A stretch of DNA of 64,000 nucleotides from Erysipelotrichaceae bacterium (GCA_017432005.1 JAFRKA010000006.1:1-64000); one strand, 5' to 3'; counted from the stretch's first letter, positions 1 to 7,034 are shown. Notes: generated by a model from the letters alone, not told the origin. Numbers and translations are program-made.

Positions 1-31
1 AATAATGTCAAGATATAAGGAGATAATTAAA

Positions 32-313
32 ATGGCAGAAAAGAAAAAATACGAAGAAGCAATGAAAATTGATGATTCTGAACTCGAGAAAATAATCGGC
101 GGACTCTCAACAGAGGATCAAGAGAAAATCAATGAAGCTCTGGCTGATGTCGGCAAGACTGTAAAGAATATCACCGATACACTTGAGTTGGTCTATAATG
201 CAGCTGAGACAAACACCTGTCCGATCTGCAAAGATAAAATTCTTCCTCTTGTTGATAAATGCAAACCATCAGATTTTCTCAACCATGTCAAGCTCGTTCA
301 CTACAGCAAATAA
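32..313 (+). CDS. Small protein with double-glycine leader and C2H2-like Cys/His pattern
   Basis: A 93-residue product of no family I recognise. The ATG at 32 is preferred over the in-frame ATG at 5 because AAGGAG lies at 17-22, nine bases upstream. The N-terminus is charged and runs into SELEKIIGG, the pattern of leaders cut after Gly-Gly by C39-peptidase ABC exporters (known for class II bacteriocins, ComC and NHLP-type peptides). The following ~70 residues contain CPIC and, 18 residues later, an H-x4-H pair, which could bind a metal ion. No exporter or modification enzyme is visible nearby. A second leader-type gene follows at 354. Export and processing are inferred from the leader alone; the mature function is unknown. 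Confidence 0.6.
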   Translation: MAEKKKYEEAMKIDDSELEKIIGGLSTEDQEKINEALADVGKTVKNITDTLELVYNAAETNTCPICKDKILPLVDKCKPSDFLNHVKLVHYSK

Positions 314-353
314 TAGAAAGAGAATTGGATTTTAAACGGCAGAAAACAAAGCA

Positions 354-617
354 ATGAAAGACAACGATCTTGAAAAGGTTGCCGGAGGCCATATTTTCAA
401 GAACTATTCAGGGCAGTATGAAATAATCAATGAAATAGGAAATGTCGTTGAGACCTATGATGATATTGAAACGGCTCTGGCAAGATGTTCTGATCTTGGC
501 TTCAGTACTGATCTCATAGAATGGGACGATCTGTACAAACTGAGGGAAGAGAACGGCCAGAATGAAAAGGGAAACGGAATCAATTTACATTACCCAAATC
601 CCTTTATTGGAAAATAA
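354..617 (+). CDS. Small protein with double-glycine leader
   Basis: An 87-residue product beginning MKDNDLEKVAGG, a very short double-glycine leader. An in-frame stop at 333-335 and the absence of another usable codon fix the ATG at 354, although no clear Shine-Dalgarno precedes it; translation may be coupled to the gene 40 bases upstream. The predicted ~75-residue mature part is acidic, contains one Cys and has no recognisable domain. A strong intrinsic terminator follows 27 bases after the stop, so the two leader-type genes look like the end of one transcript. Its size exceeds a typical class II bacteriocin. Export by a C39 transporter is an inference. Confidence 0.55.
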   Translation: MKDNDLEKVAGGHIFKNYSGQYEIINEIGNVVETYDDIETALARCSDLGFSTDLIEWDDLYKLREENGQNEKGNGINLHYPNPFIGK

Positions 618-643
618 CAAGATTAAATCTGTCTGATCAATCG

Positions 644-682
644 AGCGTTCATGATAAGTATAATCATCATGAACGCTTTTTC
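644..682 (+). terminator. Intrinsic terminator after the leader-peptide genes
   Basis: A 12-bp perfect stem (644-655 with 666-677, AGCGTTCATGAT and its complement), a 10-base loop and a T-rich tail make a strong rho-independent terminator. Confidence 0.85.
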
Positions 683-781
683 TTCTCCTGATCGAAAACA
701 GATGAGAATGGGATGAAAAGAGTTACATAATTATCCGTAAAACTACTGGAAAATGTTTTTATAGTGTGCTGTAATATTTGG

Positions 782-875
782 CAAATGACACTTAATAGAT
801 ACACTCATTTATTGAATAAAAGTGATAAAGAATTAACAGATAATTTAGAAAAATGTTCTCAAAGTGTTTTTTCAT
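782..875 (+). pseudogene. Scar of a tyrosine integrase 3' end
   Basis: Read from 785 the bases translate as MTLNRYTHLLNKSDKELTDN, followed by LEK, then lose frame. The intact integrase at 5722-6831 ends with the near-identical MTLSRYTHLLKKSDKELTDN and LEKMFSK. The scar includes the RYTH motif with the nucleophilic tyrosine, then lacks one A in the run before TGTTCTC, which shifts the frame. Codons are more AT-rich than in the intact copy, so it is a diverged relative rather than a recent duplicate. It suggests an earlier integrated element. Confidence 0.75.
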
Positions 876-901
876 AATTCTTCTCCTTGTTATTACAATA
901 T

Positions 902-1012
902 TCGGCAGTAGTCAGAAACCGCTATGGTTCGGGGAAGTCCTACTACATGGGAACTTCTCTTGATGAAGAGAGTCTCAACAGACTGTTTGATGAAATACTG
1001 GAGTCAGCTTAA
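902..1012 (+). pseudogene. Scar of a GH42 beta-galactosidase 3' end
   Basis: The reading frame translates as SAVVRNRYGSGKSYYMGTSL and continues to a natural TAA at 1010-1012. The N-x-YG-x-G-x-(A/S)YY-x-GT pattern followed by an acidic helix is typical of the C-terminal domain of family 42 beta-galactosidases. Only about 36 codons remain, with no start. The original terminator is still attached. The family call is from memory of the C-terminal motif and is moderately sure. Confidence 0.55.
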
Positions 1013-1026
1013 GCTGACTTCTTTTA
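1002..1026 (+). terminator. Terminator of the vanished beta-galactosidase gene
   Basis: Bases 1002-1019 form a perfect 18-base palindrome (AGTCAGCTT and its complement) overlapping the stop codon of the scar and followed by TCTTTTATT. Confidence 0.7.
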
Positions 1027-1093
1027 TTCTGACTATTATATAATGAGAGTATATTCAGGAATAAACTGATGTCTTGTAAAGGAAGAATATCAT

Positions 1094-2191
1094 ATGGAAC
1101 AGTATAAGACGTATAACGGAAGCTCTCCCTATCTTTTTGTGAGTTACGCACATCGTGATTCCGAGAGAGTACTTCCTTTTATTGAAGAACTTGATAAGAA
1201 GAATTACCGTCTCTGGTATGATGCCGGAATAAATGTCGGAGCCAACTGGCCGGAAGTGGTGGCTTCCCATCTGCTCAACTCAAGCAGAGTGATCTTTTTT
1301 GTCTCGCAGGCTTTCCTGAATTCCCAGAACTGCATCAGAGAAGTCAACTATGCGGTTTCCGAAAGAAAAGAAATGTTCTATGTGCTGATGGATGATGTCA
1401 GACTGCCTGAAGATCTGGCCATGCAGCTGTCGACCGTAAAGATGATAAGGATGACTTCCCTGTGCGAAACAGCAGATCAGATTGAGAATAATCTTGATCC
1501 ATCCTTTATCGGAGACGGCATTGAAGGATATGAAGCGGTCGACCGCAGGAATTCCTCGGCCAATGTCTGGCGTATTGTTTCGATCGTCTTCGCTTCACTG
1601 TTTCTGATCCTGGCTGTCTTTATCTTCGGCTACTTCAACAACTGGTTCTCTTTTGCAGGAGTGGAAACCACAAACACGTCCGATGTCAGCGGAAAGCAGC
1701 TTGAGATCACGGAATTCAAGGACAGCGTCAGCCGCAATGTTCTGCTCAAGGCATATGACGGAACTTCCTTATACTTCTGCGGAAACTACATGGTCTCCGA
1801 TCCGGAAGCCATACGTTACAGAAACGGTTCCTGGTATGTGGCTGAAAACAAAGCTGATTACTCGGACTTTGGCGATCTTGATATTCTGACATCAAAGGAC
1901 AGGATCGAATATCTTGCCCTGGTAAATGAAGACATCACTGATGCAACGAAGCTGAAAGAAATGAAGCAGCTGATCTATCTTGATCTCAGCGGCAATCCTT
2001 TAGATGATCTGTCGTTTCTTAAAAATCTGAGCAATCTTCAGATCCTTAAACTTGTGGATACGAAGGCAGCTGATCTTTCAGTTATCAGCAGTCTGGATAA
2101 TCTTAAATATCTTTATATTAGTTACGATATGCTTGAAGAAGCATTGAATTATATTGATACATCAAAAGTGGATCTTATCATCAAGAAATAG
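1094..2191 (+). CDS. TIR-domain membrane protein with extracellular leucine-rich repeats
   Basis: A 365-residue protein. Residues 12-130 are a TIR_2-type domain: FVSYAHRDSE (box 1-like), a G-x-x-W segment at 49-52, FFVSQAFLNS and then CIREV. E83 in that last motif aligns by eye with the catalytic glutamate of TIR NAD hydrolases such as SARM1. R151/R152 and R160 precede a single membrane span at about 158-181, so the TIR domain should be cytoplasmic. The outer part ends in two to three leucine-rich repeats (about 276-350, with YLDLSGNPL). AAAGGAAG lies before the ATG, and TATAAT at 1039-1044 is a possible -10. A degenerate paralogue starts nine bases after the stop, so the pair is probably one operon. 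Many bacterial TIR proteins act in phage defence; that role, and NADase activity, are inferences. Confidence 0.8.
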   Translation: MEQYKTYNGSSPYLFVSYAHRDSERVLPFIEELDKKNYRLWYDAGINVGANWPEVVASHLLNSSRVIFFVSQAFLNSQNCIREVNYAVSERKEMFYVLMDDVRLPEDLAMQLSTVKMIRMTSLCETADQIENNLDPSFIGDGIEGYEAVDRRNSSANVWRIVSIVFASLFLILAVFIFGYFNNWFSFAGVETTNTSDVSGKQLEITEFKDSVSRNVLLKAYDGTSLYFCGNYMVSDPEAIRYRNGSWYVAENKADYSDFGDLDILTSKDRIEYLALVNEDITDATKLKEMKQLIYLDLSGNPLDDLSFLKNLSNLQILKLVDTKAADLSVISSLDNLKYLYISYDMLEEALNYIDTSKVDLIIKK

Positions 2192-2200
2192 AGGTACAGT

Positions 2201-3838
2201 ATGGAAAAATACAAGGGAAACAAAGAACCGTATGTTTATGCGCTGTTTACGCAGAACGACAGGGAAAGAGCTCTTGAAGTGCTTGAGTATCTTTCAGGAA
2301 AAAACTACAGACTCACCTATGAAGAAAACAGGGCTAAAGACTGCATAAACCGCTCATCGGCTGTCATGCTGTTTTTAAGTAGCGACGCATTGAATGATGA
2401 GAAACTTCTTAAGGAAGTTTCGATCGCTTCAAAGCTGAACAAGACCATCATCTCGATCTTCCTCGAAGAGACGAAACTTACACCGGGTCTGTCAATGATG
2501 CTTGGACAGACGCAGGGCATCATGAAGTACCAGCTGGATGATGAACAGTTCAAAGAGAAGCTTGACAATTCACCGGCCTTGGCCCACATGGAGGTATCTG
2601 AACAGCAGAAGGCCGCCGGAAAGAAACAGTCACTGATGATGACGATCGGCATTGGCGCACTGGCTGTGATTGCGGCTGTGCTGCTTTTCCTGAAGCCTTT
2701 CTCTTCAAGCAGTGCTCTTCTTCAGCAGTTGGGTATTTCCGGAAATCTCAAAGACATAAAGAATATCTATGTCTACGGTGAGGATGTCAGAGATGAATAC
2801 GATATCCCTCAGTTCATTCTTACAGATGACGGACTGAATGATCTGATTCTTATCAACAACTATACGACCGATATCGGTACGATTGAAGATATCAGTGACT
2901 TTTCGAAGATCACCAATCTTGAAGAACTGTGCATTTCCGGCAACAGCATCAGAACGATTGAACCGATCCTGAGTCTGAAAAAACTAAGACTTCTCGATAT
3001 ATCGCATAACTACGGTATTGATATCAGTGGCATCTCCGCCCTGGAAAATCTTGAGATACTGAATATTGCAGAAACCGAGATTGAAGACATTTCTGAACTC
3101 AAGCAGCTGAAGAATCTGAAGACTCTGTATGTGAGTTCCGATTATTTTTCTATGCAAAAGGAAATGCTGGCTCAGCTGTCTGCCGAAGTGAAATCGATTG
3201 ATCAGCCTGTCTATTCTTTTGAAGAAATGAAAGCGGCTTTGAACAATTCCGATATTCACAGTGTCAGAATAATGAACAGCATCGTCATTCCGGAAGGCGA
3301 GACTATAACCGTCAATAAAGGCGTCTTGTTGAGAGGAAACTCTCTGGGAGAAAATTCAAATATCATTGTAGACAACTACGGATCAATGATCATTTACGGA
3401 GGTTTTGAGATGGGGCTGTGCCGAAGAAACAACTATGGCACGATTATTATCAAAGACGGCGGTGCCTATACCGGTGGAATGTGTGACAGTTATACATATG
3501 GATCATTCATCATTGAAAAAGGCGGAATGCAGATCCATGAAAGAGGCCACTCGTTCATGATTGATTCAGGTACATATCGCAATGATGGAACCCTGGTGTT
3601 CGGAGGCGGAGGAGATTTCCATTTCAATGATGGAGAGTTCATTAATAATGGCGTAATTGTCTGGAATCTGGGAAATTACGGCCCGGGCATTTATCTTAAC
3701 AGTAGCAACTACACCAATAACGGCAAAGTCTATCTGAAGGACAATCGCGGAAAAGAAGACAATATGAGCAGTTATGATATTGATGAAAACTGCATCGAAA
3801 TAGCTATGGATACAATCAATTCATATAATGCCCAGTAA
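2201..3838 (+). CDS. Degenerate TIR / membrane-span / LRR / beta-solenoid protein
   Basis: A 545-residue paralogue of the preceding protein. Residues 10-120 align with its TIR domain but lack about ten residues of the G-x-x-W region, and the first box is altered (YALFTQNDRE). The glutamate corresponding to the catalytic position is kept (E72, KLLKEV). A membrane span lies at about 144-166, preceded by Lys-rich sequence, so the N-terminus should be inside. Leucine-rich repeats occupy about 235-315 (LEELCISGN, LRLLDISHN). The C-terminal 170 residues are Gly/Asn/Tyr-rich with repeated NYG and IIIxxGG turns, as in a right-handed beta-solenoid. GAGGT at 2191-2195 is the ribosome site. A signalling partner or receptor role is inferred from fold order; no function is known to me. 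Confidence 0.72.
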   Translation: MEKYKGNKEPYVYALFTQNDRERALEVLEYLSGKNYRLTYEENRAKDCINRSSAVMLFLSSDALNDEKLLKEVSIASKLNKTIISIFLEETKLTPGLSMMLGQTQGIMKYQLDDEQFKEKLDNSPALAHMEVSEQQKAAGKKQSLMMTIGIGALAVIAAVLLFLKPFSSSSALLQQLGISGNLKDIKNIYVYGEDVRDEYDIPQFILTDDGLNDLILINNYTTDIGTIEDISDFSKITNLEELCISGNSIRTIEPILSLKKLRLLDISHNYGIDISGISALENLEILNIAETEIEDISELKQLKNLKTLYVSSDYFSMQKEMLAQLSAEVKSIDQPVYSFEEMKAALNNSDIHSVRIMNSIVIPEGETITVNKGVLLRGNSLGENSNIIVDNYGSMIIYGGFEMGLCRRNNYGTIIIKDGGAYTGGMCDSYTYGSFIIEKGGMQIHERGHSFMIDSGTYRNDGTLVFGGGGDFHFNDGEFINNGVIVWNLGNYGPGIYLNSSNYTNNGKVYLKDNRGKEDNMSSYDIDENCIEIAMDTINSYNAQ

Positions 3839-3846
3839 CTGTAATT

Positions 3847-4335
3847 TTAATTATATCTAACATAATTGTGTAATCCTTTCTTAAGCAGTGTAGCTATCTT
3901 TTTATCGTAGTCGTCTATATCAGGCAGATCGACAAGTTCGATGTCTGAATAAACATTCTTAACAGAAGAGATGGCATTATCATAATCTGGGAACTGAGCA
4001 TTGAACCAATCACAGACATACTTATAAGGTGAAGCTAATGGCTTAGACAATTCCTTAACACTTTCGAATCTTTCTAACAGATCATTGTTTCCATAGGCTT
4101 TAATATGTTCTTCAATGTTCTTGTATGACAATCTCTTATTGTACATAGAATAATCAACCTTTCTGCCAGACTTAACGACGGTAACCATCATCGGTAAGTC
4201 CGCTTTTAGATTTTGTAAGAGAATGAACTCAGGGGAACCGTAGTCCTGTGCCTTTTTGGCAAACTTGAAGTTTAAGAAGATAACGTTAGTTTTATTAATG
4301 GACAGCTGTTGTTTTATCTCTGATTTGCTCTTGTT
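3847..4335 (-). pseudogene. 5'-truncated gene of unknown function
   Basis: An open minus-strand frame runs from 4335 to a stop at 3847. Its only ATG codons are internal (4191, 4188), and coding-like sequence continues upstream of them (INKTNVIFLNFKFAKKAQDY). Beyond 4335 the frame hits TGA, while a neighbouring frame reads LKQELKQEQIRDKTTAV, so the gene appears frameshifted and beheaded. No ribosome site precedes the internal ATG. The remaining 114-160 residues match no family I recognise. A short real gene starting at 4191 cannot be excluded. Confidence 0.5.
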
Positions 4336-4350
4336 TCAGCTCTTGTTTCA
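4327..4350. repeat. Two tandem copies of a 12-base unit
   Basis: GCTCTTGTTTCA occurs twice head to tail. On the minus strand it encodes a repeated LKQE unit in the broken gene, so it may be an ordinary slippage duplication. Confidence 0.7.
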
Positions 4351-4373
4351 GATCACTTTTAAACTGCTGAAAA

Positions 4374-4382
4374 TGGTATAAT
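4374..4382 (+). promoter_or_regulatory. Extended -10 promoter of the acetyltransferase pair
   Basis: TGGTATAAT is an extended -10 element (TG, one base, TATAAT) 35 bases before the ATG at 4418. No good -35 box is visible. Confidence 0.55.
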
Positions 4383-4417
4383 TAATATGTAAAGAAAAGT
4401 GAAGGAGGTATTTAAAA

Positions 4418-4597
4418 ATGAGTGAAATAAGATATGGAAAACCTTCGATGACAAACCTTCCGTACGAGCTGGGAAAGTCGATATTTGAAGAGATGGACAA
4501 TTCTCCAAGAGTCGACAGAGAAGCGATCAGAAAAGAAGCGGAAGCTTTTGAAAAAAAAGTTATAGAAGAGAGAAAGAAGAACGGCTATGATTACTAG
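4418..4597 (+). CDS. 59-residue small protein, candidate antitoxin
   Basis: The ATG at 4418 has a near-perfect Shine-Dalgarno, AAGGAGG at 4402-4408. The product starts MSEIRYGKPSMTNLPYELGK and ends in a long charged helix rich in Glu, Lys and Arg (VDREAIRKEAEAFEKKVIEE). Its last four codons overlap the start of the acetyltransferase gene by 11 bases, so the two are translationally coupled. GNAT toxins such as TacT and AtaT are normally paired with a small upstream antitoxin of this size. This protein has no obvious ribbon-helix-helix of the DUF1778 type, so antitoxin function is inferred from layout. Confidence 0.65.
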   Translation: MSEIRYGKPSMTNLPYELGKSIFEEMDNSPRVDREAIRKEAEAFEKKVIEERKKNGYDY

Positions 4598-5162
4598 GAA
4601 CAACCTATTCAACGCCGTTCCTATTTTTGAATCGGGACTTACCGATGATGAGATCATGGAGTTTTCTGTAAGATACAAGGAAGGCGAGGGATTAGTAAAT
4701 TATCTTTACGGGTATGCTGAGAACGATGAACAGAATAATGTGATGCGGACTTATATCGTTAGAGACAATAAGACGAACGAATTAGTCGGCTATTTTTCAC
4801 TTAAGGCCGGTATGATATCAATCAACGAACATAGGATTGAAGAAAAAGAGTATTTTGATACTAGACCCGGTATTGAGCTTGCCAACTTTGCTGTGAATGA
4901 CACCTATGTTTCCAAACACGAAGAAGTCAGAGGATGCGGTATTTCCATTTTTAATGGATTAATCATTCCGATTGTTTTTGATGTAGCTGAGAAAATAGGT
5001 GTTAAGATGATTTACATTTTCTCTTTGCCAATTGAATCATTGATGGTAAGGTATTCGAAGTATGGCTTTAAACGCCTTACATCAAAGCAGGAAGAAGAAC
5101 TGCATAAAAGGCTTAAACCAAACTACGATGAAGGCTGTATCTTCATGTATCAGGAGTTGTAG
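4587..5162 (+). CDS. GNAT-family N-acetyltransferase, candidate toxin
   Basis: A 191-residue protein with GNAT features: a central strand (YIVRDNKTNELVGYFSLKAG), then VRGCGISIFNGLIIP as a variant of the acetyl-CoA loop and helix, and a C-terminal YSKYGFKRL typical of the last GNAT strands. The start overlaps the 59-residue upstream gene. The weak R-x-x-G-x-G/A loop makes the exact acetyl-CoA contacts uncertain. Possible roles are toxin acetylating aminoacyl-tRNA or an ordinary protein or small-molecule acetyltransferase. The context on an island beside a coupled small gene favours the first, but this is inference. Confidence 0.7.
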   Translation: MITRNNLFNAVPIFESGLTDDEIMEFSVRYKEGEGLVNYLYGYAENDEQNNVMRTYIVRDNKTNELVGYFSLKAGMISINEHRIEEKEYFDTRPGIELANFAVNDTYVSKHEEVRGCGISIFNGLIIPIVFDVAEKIGVKMIYIFSLPIESLMVRYSKYGFKRLTSKQEEELHKRLKPNYDEGCIFMYQEL

Positions 5163-5190
5163 ATAAAAAAACTGTGAGGCAATTAACAGT

Positions 5191-5607
5191 ATGAAAATAA
5201 AGAAAATCATCATTGCTGTCGCAGCAGTTCTGTCTCTGTTTATGCTTTGGTTTTTCACGAATGATCGAACAAGAAACGCCAAGACAATAAAGACAGAATC
5301 AGATGTCTATTCCGACTTCGAGATTAATAATGCAATCTTTTCTGCAAAACTGTATTTTGCCTTGAATTTTGATAACTGCAAGCTGATTGAAATCGGATAT
5401 GCTGGAGATGAAAGCATTCCTGCTGCAGAAGCCTGGGCTGAGGATTCTCATGCAGAAAAGGCAATCATCCTTATTTCTTCATTTGAAACAGATGACAAAG
5501 GAGGGAATGGGTCTTTCATGCCTAACAAAGTCTATAAAGACTGGCAATGGATCATGGTTAGAAGATTAGGTTTCCTTTGGTTTCACAAGACACACGGATA
5601 CGGATAA
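5191..5607 (+). CDS. Small membrane-anchored or secreted protein of unknown function
   Basis: A 138-residue product with an N-terminal signal or anchor (KIKKIIIAVAAVLSLFMLWF, about residues 2-21) and no lipobox. The rest is a compact globular domain with the segments INNAIFSAKLYFALNFDNCK and YKDWQWIMVRRLGFLWFHK. I cannot assign a family. It follows the acetyltransferase by 28 bases, with GTGAGG at 5174-5179 as ribosome site, so it may be in the same transcript. It is followed by the integrase promoter. Confidence 0.6.
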   Translation: MKIKKIIIAVAAVLSLFMLWFFTNDRTRNAKTIKTESDVYSDFEINNAIFSAKLYFALNFDNCKLIEIGYAGDESIPAAEAWAEDSHAEKAIILISSFETDDKGGNGSFMPNKVYKDWQWIMVRRLGFLWFHKTHGYG

Positions 5608-5656
5608 AGTACTATTAGATTTGATATAACATCTTTCAGTCGCTCATTTTACTTCA

Positions 5657-5662
5657 TATAAT
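5657..5662 (+). promoter_or_regulatory. -10 box upstream of the integrase
   Basis: TATAAT lies 59 bases before the chosen integrase ATG. No consensus -35 is seen at 17 bases. The element sits just before an alternative in-frame TTG at 5665, which argues against that start. Confidence 0.45.
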
Positions 5663-5721
5663 GTTTGCGCTTTTCTTGTTATCTTTTTTTGTCATGTGAT
5701 CAAAAACAGAAAGGGATTGAA

Positions 5722-6831
5722 ATGGCAATTTATCAAGACAAGAAGCGCAAGACTTACTATGTAAAGTATTATCTTGATGGTGTAAGCAACACGAAGAGGG
5801 GATTCAGAACCAAAAAAGAAGCCAAGGAATTTGAAGAAGGGTTGAGAAACGGAACAATAACAAAGATTCAGAATATCAGATTCAAGTCACTGGCCTATGA
5901 TTTTCTCAGTTATTTCAAAAGCGGTGTTGCATACGGAACATATCAGAAAGCCAAAAGATTGATAGATGCTGTAATAATTCCCAATCTGCACAATAAGTGT
6001 ATGGGCGATATCAGCGAACTGGACTGTCTGAAACTGAGAGAATTTGTCGGCAGTCAGAATTATTCCACATCCTACAAGAACGATATCTTATGGATATTCA
6101 AGGCCATATTCAGACATGCGGAATGCTTTTATCGTATGAAAGAGAATCCGGCCAAGAATATCGAAAGATTCAGAAAGACGACCGCAGAAAAGCTCAAGAG
6201 AAAGGACAAGGAGACGAATATCTGGACTGAAGATGAATTCGAACGGTTTCTGAACTGCGTCGGTCAGGATATGTATAAGGTGCTCTTTTTAACACTGTAT
6301 TATACTGGGATGAGAAAAGGCGAAATACTCGCGCTGAAATGGTCTGATTTCGATGGAGAATTCATAAGCGTAAACAAGTCGCTTACAAGAAAAACGGAAA
6401 AAGGAAGCTACGAGATAAAGGATCCCAAAAACGAATACAGCTACAGAGATATAAGCCTTAACAGGAGTCTGGCTGAGTATCTTATGGAGTATAAAGGCAA
6501 AGAGATGAAATGCATCGGATTTAAAGAAAGCTGGTACATGTTCGGCAGATCGAAGCCGATAGCAGAGAACACTCTTACCAGAGTTAAAGACAGAGCGGCG
6601 AAAGAGGCGGGTGTAAAGAGGATAACAATTCACGAATTCAGGCATTCCCATGCTTCAAATCTTATTGCAAACGGAGTGAATATCGTTGCTGTTTCCAGAC
6701 GATTGGGCCACAGCGATATCAACATGACTCTAAGCAGATACACCCATTTATTGAAAAAAAGCGATAAAGAGCTTACCGATAACCTTGAAAAAATGTTCTC
6801 AAAGTATTCTCAAAATATTCTCACGGTCTAA
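5722..6831 (+). CDS. int: Tyrosine recombinase / phage-type integrase
   Basis: A 369-residue site-specific recombinase. The ATG at 5722 follows AAAGGG and begins MAIYQDKKRKTYYVKYYLDG, the usual arm-type DNA-binding domain of Tn916/ICE and phage integrases; the longer TTG start at 5665 has no ribosome site. A SAM-like core-binding domain occupies about 55-150. All catalytic residues are present: R198 (GMRKGE), H304 and R307 (HEFRH), H330 (LGHSD) and the nucleophile Y340 (RYTH). It should be active. It converges on the tRNA terminator and lies next to tRNA-Asp, the likely target site. A diverged 3' end of a related integrase is preserved at 782-875. Confidence 0.92.
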   Translation: MAIYQDKKRKTYYVKYYLDGVSNTKRGFRTKKEAKEFEEGLRNGTITKIQNIRFKSLAYDFLSYFKSGVAYGTYQKAKRLIDAVIIPNLHNKCMGDISELDCLKLREFVGSQNYSTSYKNDILWIFKAIFRHAECFYRMKENPAKNIERFRKTTAEKLKRKDKETNIWTEDEFERFLNCVGQDMYKVLFLTLYYTGMRKGEILALKWSDFDGEFISVNKSLTRKTEKGSYEIKDPKNEYSYRDISLNRSLAEYLMEYKGKEMKCIGFKESWYMFGRSKPIAENTLTRVKDRAAKEAGVKRITIHEFRHSHASNLIANGVNIVAVSRRLGHSDINMTLSRYTHLLKKSDKELTDNLEKMFSKYSQNILTV

Positions 6832-6840
6832 CAAAAACAT

Positions 6841-6863
6841 AAAAAAAGCCTTTAAATAAAGGC
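6841..6863 (-). terminator. Terminator of the Ser-Gly-Asp tRNA operon
   Basis: On the minus strand GCCTTT, a four-base loop and AAAGGC are followed by seven T, directly after the tRNA-Asp 3' end. Confidence 0.8.
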
Positions 6864-6874
6864 AATAAGTTAAA

Positions 6875-6951
6875 TGGCGGTGCGTACGGGACTCGAACCC
6901 GTGATCTCCTCCGTGACAGGGAGGCACGATAACCAACTTCGCTAACGCACC
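6875..6951 (-). tRNA. tRNA-Asp (anticodon GTC)
   Basis: A 77-base cloverleaf read on the minus strand. The 7-bp acceptor GGTGCGT pairs with ACGCACC, the anticodon loop CTGTCAC gives GTC, the T loop GGTTCGAGTCC is standard, and CCA is encoded. It is the last tRNA of a three-gene minus-strand cluster and the nearest tRNA to the integrase. Confidence 0.95.
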
Positions 6952-6952
6952 A

Positions 6953-7026
6953 TGGAGCAGATGAAGGGAATTGAACCCTCGTGTCCACCTTGGCAAGGTG
7001 GCGTTCTACCATTGAACTACATCTGC
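6953..7026 (-). tRNA. tRNA-Gly (anticodon GCC)
   Basis: A 74-base cloverleaf on the minus strand. Acceptor GCAGATG pairs with CATCTGC, the anticodon loop TTGCCAA gives GCC, and CCA is encoded. It is separated from tRNA-Asp by one base. Confidence 0.95.
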
Positions 7027-7034
7027 ATCATAAT

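Larger units (their letters stand above)
1..6831. mobile_element. Right part of a putative tRNA-associated genomic island
   Basis: The stretch carries accessory genes only: double-glycine-leader small proteins, gene scars, TIR/LRR proteins, an acetyltransferase pair and a complete tyrosine recombinase. The recombinase ends 44 bases from the 3' end of tRNA-Asp, a usual integration target. Housekeeping genes begin directly after the tRNA cluster. I did not see a second copy of the tRNA-Asp 3' end in this stretch, so the left boundary is probably outside the window. The call is inference from gene content and position. Confidence 0.45.

Noticed and set aside
4327..4350. CRISPR-like repeat
   Set aside because: Only two adjacent 12-base copies without spacers; a slippage duplication explains them. 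No CRISPR array was seen in the window.
4412..4678. Minus-strand frame of 88 codons over the small-protein/GNAT junction
   Set aside because: It has no ribosome site, and the plus-strand frame has a strong Shine-Dalgarno and overlapping start.
5665..5721. Longer integrase start at TTG 5665
   Set aside because: It lies three bases after the -10 box, lacks a ribosome site, and the integrase fold begins at the ATG 5722.
1..6830. Left attachment site of the island
   Set aside because: I looked for a second copy of the tRNA-Asp 3' end near the integrase but saw none here, so no attachment site is annotated.
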